From the NCBI RefSeq assembly GCF_007625155.1, contig NZ_VMNK01000018.1:124001-188000 (forward strand): a stretch of DNA of 64,000 bases, written 5' to 3'. This DNA comes from Denitromonas halophila. Its GTDB lineage: Bacteria; Pseudomonadota; Gammaproteobacteria; Burkholderiales; Rhodocyclaceae. The notes under the pieces are model-generated. The model did no database searches. It was not told the DNA's origin and worked only from the letters and a program-made list of their open reading frames with translations. Within the stretch, counting starts at the first letter, position 1. Each line of letters begins with the position of its first letter. The position numbers and the translations under genes are program-made. Of the stretch, positions 8,584-17,612 are shown piece by piece.

Positions 8584-10413
8584 ATGCAATCCGTTGCCAC
8601 CTTCGCGGCCCTGCTGGCCGTGGCCGTGCTCTTGGTCCCCCTGTTCAAGCGTGCTGGCCTGGGCACCGTGCTCGGCTACCTCGCCGCCGGCGTCCTCATC
8701 GGGCCCTCGGGTTTCGGTGTAGTGACCGACGGCGAGAATCTGCTGCACACCGCCGAGCTGGGCGTGGTGCTGCTGCTGTTCATCATCGGCCTGGAGCTTC
8801 AGCCCTCGCGTCTGTGGGCGCTACGCAAACCGGTGTTCGGCCTGGGCGGCCTGCAGTTTTTTGGCGTGGGAAGCTTCCTGATCGCCGGCGCCTGGCTGCT
8901 CGGCTTTGACTGGCCCATCGCCATCATGATTGGCCTCACCCTGGCGCTGTCCTCCACCGCCTTCGTGCTGCCCACACTGGGCGAGCGTCACGAACTGCAC
9001 AGCCGCTACGGGCGCGAAACCTTCGCCATCCTGCTGTTTCAGGATCTGATGGTGATCCCGCTGCTGGCGCTGCTGCCGCTGCTGGGCGCCGCGCGCTCGG
9101 ACGGCGATGTCTCGCCCCTGGTGGGCCTCGGCTTTCTCGCCGTGGTGGTGCTGATCGGCCGGCCGGTGCTCGACGCCATCTTCCGCCACGTCACCCGCAT
9201 CAACAGCCGCGAGATGTTTACCGCCGCCGCCCTGGCCACCGCGCTGGGCTTGGCGCTGCTGCTGCAGCTCGGTGGCCTGTCGATGTCGCTGGGCGCCTTT
9301 GTGGCCGGCGTGCTGCTGTCGGACTCGGACTTCCGGCATGAGCTCGAAGCCTCCATTGCACCTTTCCAGGGACTGCTGATGGGCTTCTTCTTCATCGCCG
9401 TCGGCATGACCATCAATCTCGGCATGATCGTCGAGCATCCGCTCAACGTGCTCGGCCTGACCGTCGCGCTGATTCTGGTCAAGGGCGGCGGCATGTATGG
9501 GCTGCGCCGGCTGGCCCGCGGCAGCAAAAAGGTCTCGCGCATGCAGGCGCTGGCGCTGGCGCAGTGTGGTGAATTCGCCTTCGTGTTGTTTGGCGTCGCG
9601 CAAGCCAGCCAGCTGCTTGAGCCGGAAGTCGTCGCCCAGCTGAATCTGTCGGTGGCGCTGTCGATGGCCACCGCGCCACTACTGTTCATTCTGGCCGACC
9701 GCCTCAATGCGCGCGAAGCGGCCGCCACCGCGACCATCGAACCCGAAACCGAGGACATGCCCGACCTGCCCAACCCGGTCGTCATGGCCGGTTTCGGCCG
9801 CGTCGGCCAGATCGTCGGACGCGTATTGCTGGCCCGCAACGTGCCTTTCACAGCGCTGGATATCGACCACGAAGAGGTCAAGACCATGAAGCGCTTCGGC
9901 ATCCAGGCCTATTACGGCAACGCCGCGCATCTGGAGGTCTTGCATGCGGCCCGCATCGACGACGCCAAAGTCTTTGTGCTGGCCATCGACGACATCGAGA
10001 CCTCGCTACGCTGCGCCGAGATGGTGCGCAAGCATTTCCCACAGGTCACCATCGTCGCCCGCGCCCGCAACCGCTTTCATGCCTACCGGCTGATGGACCT
10101 GGGGGTCGAGTTGCTGATGCGCGAGACCTTCCGCTCCAGCCTCGACATGACGCGCATGATCTTCGAGGTGCTCGGCAAAACACCCGAAAAATCGCAGCAG
10201 ATTGTCGACCGCTTCGCCGAGCACGACGGCGAGCTGCTCAAGCGCGAACAGGCGCTTTACCATGACGAACACCAGCTGATTCAAAGCGCTCGTGAGGCCA
10301 CCGAAGAACTCAGCCTGATCCTCGAACAGGAACTCGGAGACGCGCTGCCGGAAAATCCGTCGCCGGACGATGCGGTCTCGGACGCCGCCACCGCGCCGCG
10401 CCCGGCCCGCTAG
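8584..10413 (+). CDS. CPA2-family cation:proton antiporter, KefB/KefC type
   Basis: 609 residues. About 12 hydrophobic segments span residues 3-375 (Na/H exchanger fold, with the conserved QCGEFAFVLFGVA). A cytoplasmic RCK/TrkA-N domain follows, with the Rossmann motif VVMAGFGRVGQIVG at about residues 399-412, and then an acidic tail. Kef proteins exchange K+ for H+ to protect against electrophiles. The family also includes simple K+/H+ or Na+/H+ antiporters, so substrate is not certain. No KefF/KefG oxidoreductase is adjacent. It follows nasA on the same strand by 135 bp and is probably a separate unit. Confidence 0.88.
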   Translation: MQSVATFAALLAVAVLLVPLFKRAGLGTVLGYLAAGVLIGPSGFGVVTDGENLLHTAELGVVLLLFIIGLELQPSRLWALRKPVFGLGGLQFFGVGSFLIAGAWLLGFDWPIAIMIGLTLALSSTAFVLPTLGERHELHSRYGRETFAILLFQDLMVIPLLALLPLLGAARSDGDVSPLVGLGFLAVVVLIGRPVLDAIFRHVTRINSREMFTAAALATALGLALLLQLGGLSMSLGAFVAGVLLSDSDFRHELEASIAPFQGLLMGFFFIAVGMTINLGMIVEHPLNVLGLTVALILVKGGGMYGLRRLARGSKKVSRMQALALAQCGEFAFVLFGVAQASQLLEPEVVAQLNLSVALSMATAPLLFILADRLNAREAAATATIEPETEDMPDLPNPVVMAGFGRVGQIVGRVLLARNVPFTALDIDHEEVKTMKRFGIQAYYGNAAHLEVLHAARIDDAKVFVLAIDDIETSLRCAEMVRKHFPQVTIVARARNRFHAYRLMDLGVELLMRETFRSSLDMTRMIFEVLGKTPEKSQQIVDRFAEHDGELLKREQALYHDEHQLIQSAREATEELSLILEQELGDALPENPSPDDAVSDAATAPRPAR

Positions 10414-10560
10414 CGACGCGCCGGTGCGCCGGCAAGCCCATCATGCCCCGGCGAGGCCAGGCCGCCCGCCACCACTGGTGATCGTCGGCGCGACATCGCC
10501 TCAAGTTTCATCAGCATCGTCCGTAAGGGAGATACATACGTCTTTCCCGGACGACCGTCG

Positions 10561-11886
10561 ATGACACAAGCCGAAACATCCGCCAACCCAGGCACGGTGC
10601 TCTTTGTAGACGACGAGCCCAATATCCTGAGCTCGCTCAAACGCCTCTTCCGCCCCACCGGCTTTCGCGTGCTGACGGCCCCCAACGGCCAGGACGGGCT
10701 GAATCTGCTCGACACCGAAACCGTGGATGTCGTCGTCTCGGACATGCGCATGCCGCAGATGGACGGCGCGGCTTTTTTGAAAGCGGTCCGCGAGCGCCAC
10801 CCGCAGATTGAACGCATCTTGCTGACCGGCTTCGCCGACATGGAATCGACCGTCTCGGCGGTCAATGATGGCGGCATTTCACGCTATCTGAACAAACCCT
10901 GGAAAGACCACGAGATCCTGACCACGGTCAAAGACGCGGTCAATCGCGGCCGCTTGCAGGCCGAAGTGACCCGCCTGCATGCGCTCACCGCCGACCAGAA
11001 CGCCAAGCTCAAGAACATGAATGCCGAACTGGAAGCCCGTGTGCTGGCGCGCACTCGCGACCTGCAAACTGCGATTGGCAAGATCAAGGAAGCCAACGAA
11101 TCGCTCAAACAGAACTTCCTCACCACGGTGCGGGTGTTCAGCGATCTGGTCGAGATGCGCAGCGGGCACATGGCCGGACACAGCCGCCGGGTCGCGCAGC
11201 ATGCGCGCCAACTGGCAAAAGCGTCTGGCCTGGATGACACCGCGACGCAGAACATCATGCTCGCCGGCCTACTTCACGACATTGGCAAGATCGGCCTGCC
11301 CGACGATCTGCTCGGCAAGCCCTACAACACGTTCAAGCCGGAAGAGCGCAGCCTCTACATCCGCCATGCCGAGCGCGGCGAAGCCGCGTTGACCGCCGTC
11401 AGCCAGCTCAAGGCGGTCTCCAAGCTGGTGCGCCACCATCATGAAATGTGGGACGGCACGGGCTTTCCGGACAAGCTCACCGGCCTGGCCATTCCGCTCG
11501 GCGCGCAGATCCTGGCCATCGCCAATGACTACGACGGCCTCATGCAAGGCCAGCTGACTGCCCGCCCGCTGCCCGCACGCGAAGCCCTGGTCTACATCTC
11601 GCAAAACGCCGGCAAACGCTACAACCCCGAACTGGCCAATACCTTCGTCCGCATGATGTCTAAGGCCAGCGGCCGACGCGCGGACGGTATCAGCCTGCGC
11701 CCCGGCATGCTCAAGCAGGGCATGCGCCTGGTGCAGGATCTCCTGCATCCCGATGGCTATCTGCTATTGCCCAAAGGGCATGTTTGCGACGAAGATTCGA
11801 TCATTCAGTTGCGGCGTCTGGAGACTTCCAGCAGCCGCAACATCACCGTGCAGGTCGAGGACAGCCCGCGGGGAGCATCCACATGA
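10561..11886 (+). CDS. Response regulator with HD-GYP cyclic-di-GMP phosphodiesterase domain
   Basis: 441 residues. Receiver domain at 12-130 with phospho-acceptor Asp61 (VVSDMRMP) and the conserved Lys in LNKPW. A coiled coil follows (about 135-190). The HD-GYP domain spans about 195-370, with HD at 240-241 (LLHDIGKIG) and HHEMWDGTGFP at 294-304, so the GYP motif is GFP, a common variant. A C-terminal module of about 60 residues (LRPGMLKQGMRLVQDL) is typical of this subgroup. HD-GYP enzymes degrade cyclic di-GMP. It is first in a four-gene operon, and the next gene starts inside its stop codon (ATGA, 11883-11886). Confidence 0.9.
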   Translation: MTQAETSANPGTVLFVDDEPNILSSLKRLFRPTGFRVLTAPNGQDGLNLLDTETVDVVVSDMRMPQMDGAAFLKAVRERHPQIERILLTGFADMESTVSAVNDGGISRYLNKPWKDHEILTTVKDAVNRGRLQAEVTRLHALTADQNAKLKNMNAELEARVLARTRDLQTAIGKIKEANESLKQNFLTTVRVFSDLVEMRSGHMAGHSRRVAQHARQLAKASGLDDTATQNIMLAGLLHDIGKIGLPDDLLGKPYNTFKPEERSLYIRHAERGEAALTAVSQLKAVSKLVRHHHEMWDGTGFPDKLTGLAIPLGAQILAIANDYDGLMQGQLTARPLPAREALVYISQNAGKRYNPELANTFVRMMSKASGRRADGISLRPGMLKQGMRLVQDLLHPDGYLLLPKGHVCDEDSIIQLRRLETSSSRNITVQVEDSPRGAST

Positions 11887-12683
11887 CTGATGTCGACACG
11901 CATCAACCCACGCTCCTGCTGGTCGACGACGAGCAGAACATCCTGTCCGCGCTGCGCCGGCTGTTGCGCACGGAGGGGTATCGCATCCTCACCGCCAACA
12001 GCGGCGCTGAGGCGATTGAGCTGCTCAAGGCAGAAACTGTCGACGTCGTGATGTCCGACCAGCGCATGCCGGGCATGGCCGGGGTGGACTTGCTGCGCAT
12101 CGCCAAAGACATGCAGCCCGAATGCGTTCGCATCGTGCTGTCCGGCTACACCGAGTTGCAGGCCGTCACCTCGGCCATCAACGACGGGGCCATCTACAAA
12201 TTTCTATGCAAACCGTGGGACGACGCCCATCTCAAGGCGAATATCGCTGAAGCCTTCGCGCGCCGCCGCATGGCCGATGAAAACCGTCGACTGACACAGG
12301 AACTTGAAGTCAAGAACACCCAACTTCAGGAACTGCTGGCCGAACGCTCGGATCAGGTTCAGATCCGCTCGGAGGCCCTCGGTGTATTCCATGAAGCGCT
12401 AGAGGCATTGCCCGTCGGTGTGATCGGCGTCGACGACGAAGGCGTCATCGCCTTTTGCAACAGCACCGCGGTCGCTCAACTCGAGGGCTATCCCGTCGGT
12501 CTGGGAATGGCCGCCCGCGAGAACCTGCCGGCCGAACTGCTGAACGAGGCGGGCAGCCTCCAACTCGGCGACAAACGCCTCCTGGTGTCTCGAACCCGGC
12601 TCGGTCAGCGCTCAACCAGCCGCGGCTATCTGCTGGCCCTGCTCGACGCAAGCACTTTTCGCGCCGCCAACGAGGGGACGTAA
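11883..12683 (+). CDS. Response regulator with C-terminal PAS-like domain
   Basis: 266 residues. The ATG at 11883 overlaps the stop of the HD-GYP gene and places the receiver domain at the N-terminus; a longer in-frame extension is just the overlapping upstream gene read in another frame. The receiver spans 9-125 with Asp59 (VMSDQRMPGMAG) and LCKPW carrying the conserved Lys. A coiled coil (about 130-165) leads to a small PAS-like domain (ALEALPVGVIGVDDEGVIAF, about 168-250). It has no output enzyme or DNA-binding domain, so it probably acts through protein contacts, perhaps on its operon neighbours. Confidence 0.85.
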   Translation: MTDVDTHQPTLLLVDDEQNILSALRRLLRTEGYRILTANSGAEAIELLKAETVDVVMSDQRMPGMAGVDLLRIAKDMQPECVRIVLSGYTELQAVTSAINDGAIYKFLCKPWDDAHLKANIAEAFARRRMADENRRLTQELEVKNTQLQELLAERSDQVQIRSEALGVFHEALEALPVGVIGVDDEGVIAFCNSTAVAQLEGYPVGLGMAARENLPAELLNEAGSLQLGDKRLLVSRTRLGQRSTSRGYLLALLDASTFRAANEGT

Positions 12684-12686
12684 GCC

Positions 12687-13526
12687 ATGTCCCTGAGCGC
12701 TGAACAAATCGTCCGCAACGCCGAGCAGCTCCCGCCGCCACCCAAGGTCATGACCGACCTGCTGGCGCTGTTTTCCCGCACCGATGTCGACGCCCGCAGC
12801 ATTGCCGACACCATCGCGTCCGACCTGACACTCAGCTTGCGTACGCTCAAAGTCGCCAATTCGCCGTTCTACGGCCTCAGCAAGCGTATTTCCACGGTCC
12901 ACGATGCGATCGCCATCCTCGGCTTCCGGGCGCTGCGCATGCTGGCGCTGGCGGTCGGTTCAGCCCAGCTGATGCACCTGCCGCCCGCGCTGCGCGCATC
13001 GATGGGGCATTTGTTACGGCACAGCACCCGCTGCGCCATGCTCGCCCGGCTGCTGGCCGAAAAAACCGGATCGGCAGGCGAAGAAGCCTTCACGGCCGGC
13101 ATTCTCCACGACGTCGGAAAAATCTTGCTGGCCCAGACCGAGCCCGTCCAAACGCCAGAACACGGCACGACAAGCGACTGGATTCTGCATAGCGACACCA
13201 TCGCCGAGCGCGCCGCCTTTGGCACCGACCACGCAGAGGCCGGGCAGATCCTGTTGCGTCACTGGAAGTTTCCCGAGGCCCTGTGCGAAGCGGCCGGCCG
13301 TCACCACCAGCCGCCTGACACCTTGCCGCCCCTGTGCGCTTTGATTGGCCTGGCCGACCAGCTGGCAGACATCCCGCTCGACGGCACGGAAGACTTCCCT
13401 CCGGCCACCCTGGCGCCGTGGATTGCCTGCGCAATGGGCGACACGCCTCTACCCGACACCGCCGCGCTGGCGGCGGTGATCGCCGAGGCCGACGCCTTGG
13501 CGAACGTGCTTGAAGCCGATGCCTGA
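12687..13526 (+). CDS. HDOD-domain protein
   Basis: 279 residues starting 3 bases after the upstream stop. The HDOD domain covers about residues 10-210: LPPPPKVMTDLLALFS, SDLTLSLRTLKVANSPFYGL, a central hydrophobic core, and the HD-like ILHDVGKILLAQ and TDHAEAGQILLRHW. HDOD proteins are non-catalytic relatives of HD phosphohydrolases that act as signalling adaptors, often with histidine kinases and cyclic-di-GMP proteins. Here the partner is probably the PAS kinase immediately downstream, whose start lies within the end of this gene. Confidence 0.88.
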   Translation: MSLSAEQIVRNAEQLPPPPKVMTDLLALFSRTDVDARSIADTIASDLTLSLRTLKVANSPFYGLSKRISTVHDAIAILGFRALRMLALAVGSAQLMHLPPALRASMGHLLRHSTRCAMLARLLAEKTGSAGEEAFTAGILHDVGKILLAQTEPVQTPEHGTTSDWILHSDTIAERAAFGTDHAEAGQILLRHWKFPEALCEAAGRHHQPPDTLPPLCALIGLADQLADIPLDGTEDFPPATLAPWIACAMGDTPLPDTAALAAVIAEADALANVLEADA

Positions 13527-15339
13527 CGGGGTCGCCGCCCTCCGCCCATCGCCGCCGACCGAGCTCTGGTGCGACGCCCTCGCGCTGGCCGGCCATGGCA
13601 CCTTGCTGCACCGGGGCGAGCACCCCGTATGGGCCGACGCCACACTGGCCGAGCAATTGGGCTGCACGCTCTCCGCCTTGTATGACCGTCCCTTTCATGC
13701 GCTCGACGATGCCAACAGCGCCGAGCGACTGCGCCAGCAAGGCGAAGCCTGCCTGGCGGGTCGCGACGCGGCACCGGTTGACATCACCACCGGCCAGCCC
13801 CCGTGTGCTGTACGCCACTTTGAAGTTCGCGCGCGCCGGCTCGAAGACGCGGCCGGACCGCAGGTGCTGCATGTCTTCATCGAGCGTACCAACGCCGCGC
13901 CGACACACGACCCATCGACACGCGCCGTGCTCGATCAGATCATCCGCGAGCTGCCCATTGCCGCCTTCATCCTCGACACCGAGCATCGCGTCACTCACTG
14001 GAATCTGGCCTGCGAACGCATTTCCGGCATGACGGCCCAGCGCCTGATTGGCACCCGCGACCCCTGGCGCGCCTTCTTCGATGCCCCCCGCCCGGTCATG
14101 GCTGACATGATCCTCGACCATGCCGACGCCGACACGCTCGAACGCTTCTACCCGGGCTGCTGGCAGCGCTCAACCCACACGCCCGACGCTATCGAGGCCG
14201 AGGGCTTCTATCCCAGCCTCGGCGAATCCGGCCGCTGGATCTACTTCCTGGCCGCGCCCCTGCGTGGCGCTGACGGCAGCATCATCGGCGCCATCGAAAC
14301 CCTGCAAGACATTACCGAGCGCAAGGCCGCCGAAAACGCGTTGGCCCTGACCAACGAACGCCTCGAACTGATCGTCGCGGACCGCACCCGTGAGCTCGCC
14401 GAGGCCAATGCCCGGCTCGCCGAAGACATCGACCAGCGCGAGACCGCCGAACAGGAGCTACTCAAGCGCTATATCGAACTCACCGAGCTCAACTGCCAGC
14501 TTCACGATGCGCAGGAACAGCTCGTGCAGTCCGAAAAGCTGGCCTCCATCGGTCAGCTCGCCGCCGGCGTGGCGCACGAAATCAACAATCCGATCGGCTA
14601 TGTGCTCTCCAACATCACCAGCCTGGGCGGCTATCTCGATGATCTGCTCCGCCTGTTCGACAGTTTCGAGGCGCTCGAAGCGGGTCGCGCACCCGACGAC
14701 CCCGCGCTGCTCGCCGTGCAAAAGCTCAAGCAGGAAGTCGACTTCGACTTCCTCAAGGAAGACCTGCCGGCGCTGCTGCGCGAGAGCGAGGAAGGCGCCT
14801 CACGCGTACGCAAGATCGTCGCCGACCTGAAAGACTTCTCGCATGCCGATCAAACCCAGGAATGGGTGTGGGCCAATATCGTCAAGGGTATCGAAAGCAC
14901 CCTGAACGTGGTGAACAACGAGGTCAAATACAAGGCCAGCGTGGCGCGCCACTACGCCGAGATCCCGGCCATTCAGTGCATGCCCTCGCAGCTCAACCAG
15001 GTGTTCATGAACCTGCTGGTCAATGCTGCCCATGCCATCGAAGCGCCGGGCACCATCACGATCACCACCTCGCAGCCCGATGCCGAGCATGTGCGGATCA
15101 GCATTGCCGACACTGGCTGCGGCATCCCGGAGGCCGTCAAGGCGCGCATCTTCGAGCCTTTTTTCACCACCAAGGGGGTCGGCAAAGGCACCGGGCTGGG
15201 ATTGTCACTGTCTTACGGTATCGTTCAGAATCACCACGGCCGCATCGACATCGACTCCACGCCCGGCGAAGGGACGACCTTTCACGTCACCTTGCCCATC
15301 CAGCAGCCGGATGCCGAGCGCACGCCAGCGACGGACTAA
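13519..15339 (+). CDS. PAS-domain sensor histidine kinase (soluble)
   Basis: 606 residues from the ATG at 13519, which overlaps the HDOD gene by 8 bases; a TTG three codons earlier is the alternative. No membrane segment is visible. An N-terminal PAS-like region and a clear PAS domain (LPIAAFILDTEHRVTHWNLA, about 142-275) precede a coiled coil (275-335). The H-box IGQLAAGVAHEINNPIGY has its phospho-His near residue 353. The HATPase domain has its N-box (VFMNLLVNAAHAIE), DTGCGIP, and GTGLGLSLSYGIV. It resembles NtrB-like kinases in the EINNP signature. It probably phosphorylates the two receiver proteins of this operon. Confidence 0.88.
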   Translation: MPDGVAALRPSPPTELWCDALALAGHGTLLHRGEHPVWADATLAEQLGCTLSALYDRPFHALDDANSAERLRQQGEACLAGRDAAPVDITTGQPPCAVRHFEVRARRLEDAAGPQVLHVFIERTNAAPTHDPSTRAVLDQIIRELPIAAFILDTEHRVTHWNLACERISGMTAQRLIGTRDPWRAFFDAPRPVMADMILDHADADTLERFYPGCWQRSTHTPDAIEAEGFYPSLGESGRWIYFLAAPLRGADGSIIGAIETLQDITERKAAENALALTNERLELIVADRTRELAEANARLAEDIDQRETAEQELLKRYIELTELNCQLHDAQEQLVQSEKLASIGQLAAGVAHEINNPIGYVLSNITSLGGYLDDLLRLFDSFEALEAGRAPDDPALLAVQKLKQEVDFDFLKEDLPALLRESEEGASRVRKIVADLKDFSHADQTQEWVWANIVKGIESTLNVVNNEVKYKASVARHYAEIPAIQCMPSQLNQVFMNLLVNAAHAIEAPGTITITTSQPDAEHVRISIADTGCGIPEAVKARIFEPFFTTKGVGKGTGLGLSLSYGIVQNHHGRIDIDSTPGEGTTFHVTLPIQQPDAERTPATD

Positions 15340-16439
15340 TCCGCATGTTCGCCGCCTTCTTGCGGCGAATCCACCTGCAAGGTGACGTAGAAGCAGGCGC
15401 CGCGCTGGACCTCGGGCTCAAACAGCTTGCCCGCGTAAAGCATGTCAAATCCCACGCCGTTGTCCCGGACGAAAAAGCGCGTGCCATCGCCGGTGGTTTC
15501 GCCGCCGATATCGACGTGCGGCGTATCCGCGTTGGCGCTGAACTTCCAGGCGTTGCCGATCAGCTTGTCGAGCGCCAGCCGGATCAGACGCGGATCGCCC
15601 CGGACGCGCATGTCGGGCTGAGTGCTCACGGTCAGTGCCGAGTCCGGATTGTCGCGCCGGCAACGCGCGACGGACTCATCCACCAGCGCGGACAAATTGA
15701 CTGACGCCTTGGAGATCGGCGCGCGCACGGCGCGCGACAGATACAGCAAATCATCAATCAGCCGCGCCATACGCTTGGCCGCATCTTCCACGTCGGAGAT
15801 CAGCTCGAGACCGTCTTCGTCGAGCTTGTCGCCGTGCTCGGCGCGCAGCAAATGGCTGAAACCCGCCACCGCGCGCACCGGCGCCCGCAGGTCGTGCGAC
15901 ACGGCATAACTGTAGGCATCGAGCGCCTGCTTGAGCTCCACCAGCTCACGCGTCTTGAGGCGGACGTCAAACAATCTGAGCGCAGGGTTGCGCATCAACT
16001 ACAGCGCATCTTTCTGCATCTCGCTGAGCTCGCGCGGCTTGGTGTCGATCACGCACAAGGTCCCGAGGCCATGGCCCTCGGCGGTGAACAAGGGCGTCCC
16101 CGCATAGAAGCGGATATTCGGCGGCCCGGTGACCAGCGGGTTGTCAGCAAAACGCGGGGCGGCCAGCGTGTCGGGAACAATGAAAACACACGGCTGGAGA
16201 ATGGCGTGCGCGCAAAACGAAACGCTGCGCGCCGTCTCCAAGGCCTCCAGCCCCACACAGGCCTTGAACCACTTACGCGAGTATCGACCAAAGAGATCAG
16301 CGCAATCGGCGCCTCGCACACACGCAGCCAAGGAGGTCACCTCGTCGAACAGCGCCTCTCGCGCCAAATCGAGCACATCGTATTGGCGTAGCGCCCAGCG
16401 CCGATGAGCCTCGTTGGCAGGCAGAGTAGCGGACTGCAT
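15336..16439 (-). pseudogene. GAF-domain histidine kinase, broken by an in-frame stop and an internal deletion
   Basis: The first part (16439-15999, 146 residues) is a GAF domain ending LGTLCVIDTKPRELSEMQKDAL. A TAG at 15999-16001 stops it. The same frame continues directly with RLKTRELVELKQALDAYSYA and a normal H-box (VSHDLRAPVRAVAGFSHLL), then the N-box and G1 box (RDNGVGFDM). After KLFEPE the sequence jumps to QRGACFYVTLQ: the G2 glycine-rich block (GTGIGLA...) and about 40 residues normally between them are missing. Two independent lesions make a functional kinase unlikely. It converges with the PAS kinase gene, overlapping by 4 bases at 15336-15339. Confidence 0.8.
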
Positions 16440-16581
16440 GGCCGGACTCCCCTCTGGACAGCGAACATGCGCCAGCCTAGACGCTTGACGTTAGGGTAAC
16501 TCGCCCCGACTGTTGCGCCGATTGGCACTGCTCACGAGCCGTAAGCGGAGGCCCGGACAAGGTGTCGCAGCTCTGGGCGCC

Positions 16582-16908
16582 TCAGAACCCCAACCCCTTG
16601 CGCAAGCCAAGCAGCACGCCCATGCCGATGATGAACGGCAACCACGGGTTCTTCCAGCGCAGCGCGATCATCAATACCACCACCGCCGCGGCGAACTTGG
16701 GGTTGAAGGGCTGCACCGCGCCGTCCACCACAAAAACACTGGGTGCCACGATTGCCGCCAGCGCCGCAGCCGGCGCATAGCGCAGCGCGCCCTGCACCGC
16801 CGGCGGCAGGCTCGCCCGCTGCCCGAGCACGATGAAACTGCCGCGCGGGAGATGGGTCGCCATCGACACCAGGGCAAAACTGATCCACAACCAGATACCA
16901 TCCATCAT
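16582..16908 (-). CDS. azlD: AzlD-family branched-chain amino acid export subunit
   Basis: 108 residues with four hydrophobic segments and the family pattern THLPRGSFIV near the N-terminus. AzlD is the small partner of AzlC; together they export branched-chain amino acids or analogues at the inner membrane. The start ATG overlaps the AzlC stop by four bases (16905-16908), so the two are coupled. The symbol follows the B. subtilis azl naming and is by family only. Confidence 0.85.
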   Translation of the reverse strand: MMDGIWLWISFALVSMATHLPRGSFIVLGQRASLPPAVQGALRYAPAAALAAIVAPSVFVVDGAVQPFNPKFAAAVVVLMIALRWKNPWLPFIIGMGVLLGLRKGLGF

Positions 16909-17609
16909 GCCTCCTTGCGCTCAGGCAGCACTCGGCCGGCCACAAAACCGGCAATAATGCCGATCACGATCGCCACGATCACGCCCAGCTTGAGCGGCAT
17001 GCCGCGCAACAGTACCGAAGACGCGCCCCCCACCAGCGCGGCCACCAACATGGCCCGGTTCTTTGACAAGGGCACCAGAATCACCATCAGCGCGATGGTC
17101 GCCATGAACTCCAGCGACCAGTCCTGTGGCAAAGCCCCCGCACCGAGCACACCGGTCAGCACAAAGCACTGCCACAGGCCCCAGCCCCACAGCGACGGCC
17201 CCAGAAAATATCCGAAGCGCCAATGCCGGTCGCGCACCGACAGCATGCGTTCGGTACACACCGCAAACACCCCGTCGATCAGCAGATAGCCCGACGGAAT
17301 GCGGAGCTTGAGCGGCACGTCGTGGAAACCCTTGGCAATGGCGGCGCTGAAAATCAGAAAGCGCAGGTTGAGCGCCAGCGCTGTCAGCCCGATCAGCCAC
17401 AGCGGCGCCCCGGCCACAATCAGCGGCAAGGTGGCAATCTGGGCCACACCGGCATAGACCATCAGGTTCATGCCCATGGCCTCAACCACGCTCAGCCCGG
17501 CCGAGGTCAGCGCCACGCCGGTGACCAGCGCCCACGGAATCAGGCCGATCGACAGCGGCAGAAAGATGCGGAACCCGGACCGGGCGCCGGCCAGAAAGCG
17601 GCGATTCAC
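16905..17609 (-). CDS. azlC: AzlC-family branched-chain amino acid exporter
   Basis: 234 residues, with hydrophobic segments through most of the length and the AzlC features (AGARSGFRIFLPLSIGLIPW, then MNLMVYAGVAQIATLPL). It is the large subunit of a two-component exporter, with AzlD encoded immediately downstream. The gene begins 3 bases after the stop of the uncharacterised gene 17613-18527, so all three may be co-transcribed. AzlC proteins are sometimes mis-named ABC permeases; no ATPase is encoded here. Confidence 0.87.
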   Translation of the reverse strand: MNRRFLAGARSGFRIFLPLSIGLIPWALVTGVALTSAGLSVVEAMGMNLMVYAGVAQIATLPLIVAGAPLWLIGLTALALNLRFLIFSAAIAKGFHDVPLKLRIPSGYLLIDGVFAVCTERMLSVRDRHWRFGYFLGPSLWGWGLWQCFVLTGVLGAGALPQDWSLEFMATIALMVILVPLSKNRAMLVAALVGGASSVLLRGMPLKLGVIVAIVIGIIAGFVAGRVLPERKEA

Positions 17610-17612
17610 GCC

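Noticed and set aside
16532-16954. Alternative minus-strand frame over azlD
   Set aside because: It overlaps azlD in another frame and lacks hydrophobic segments; azlD has family features and coupling to azlC.
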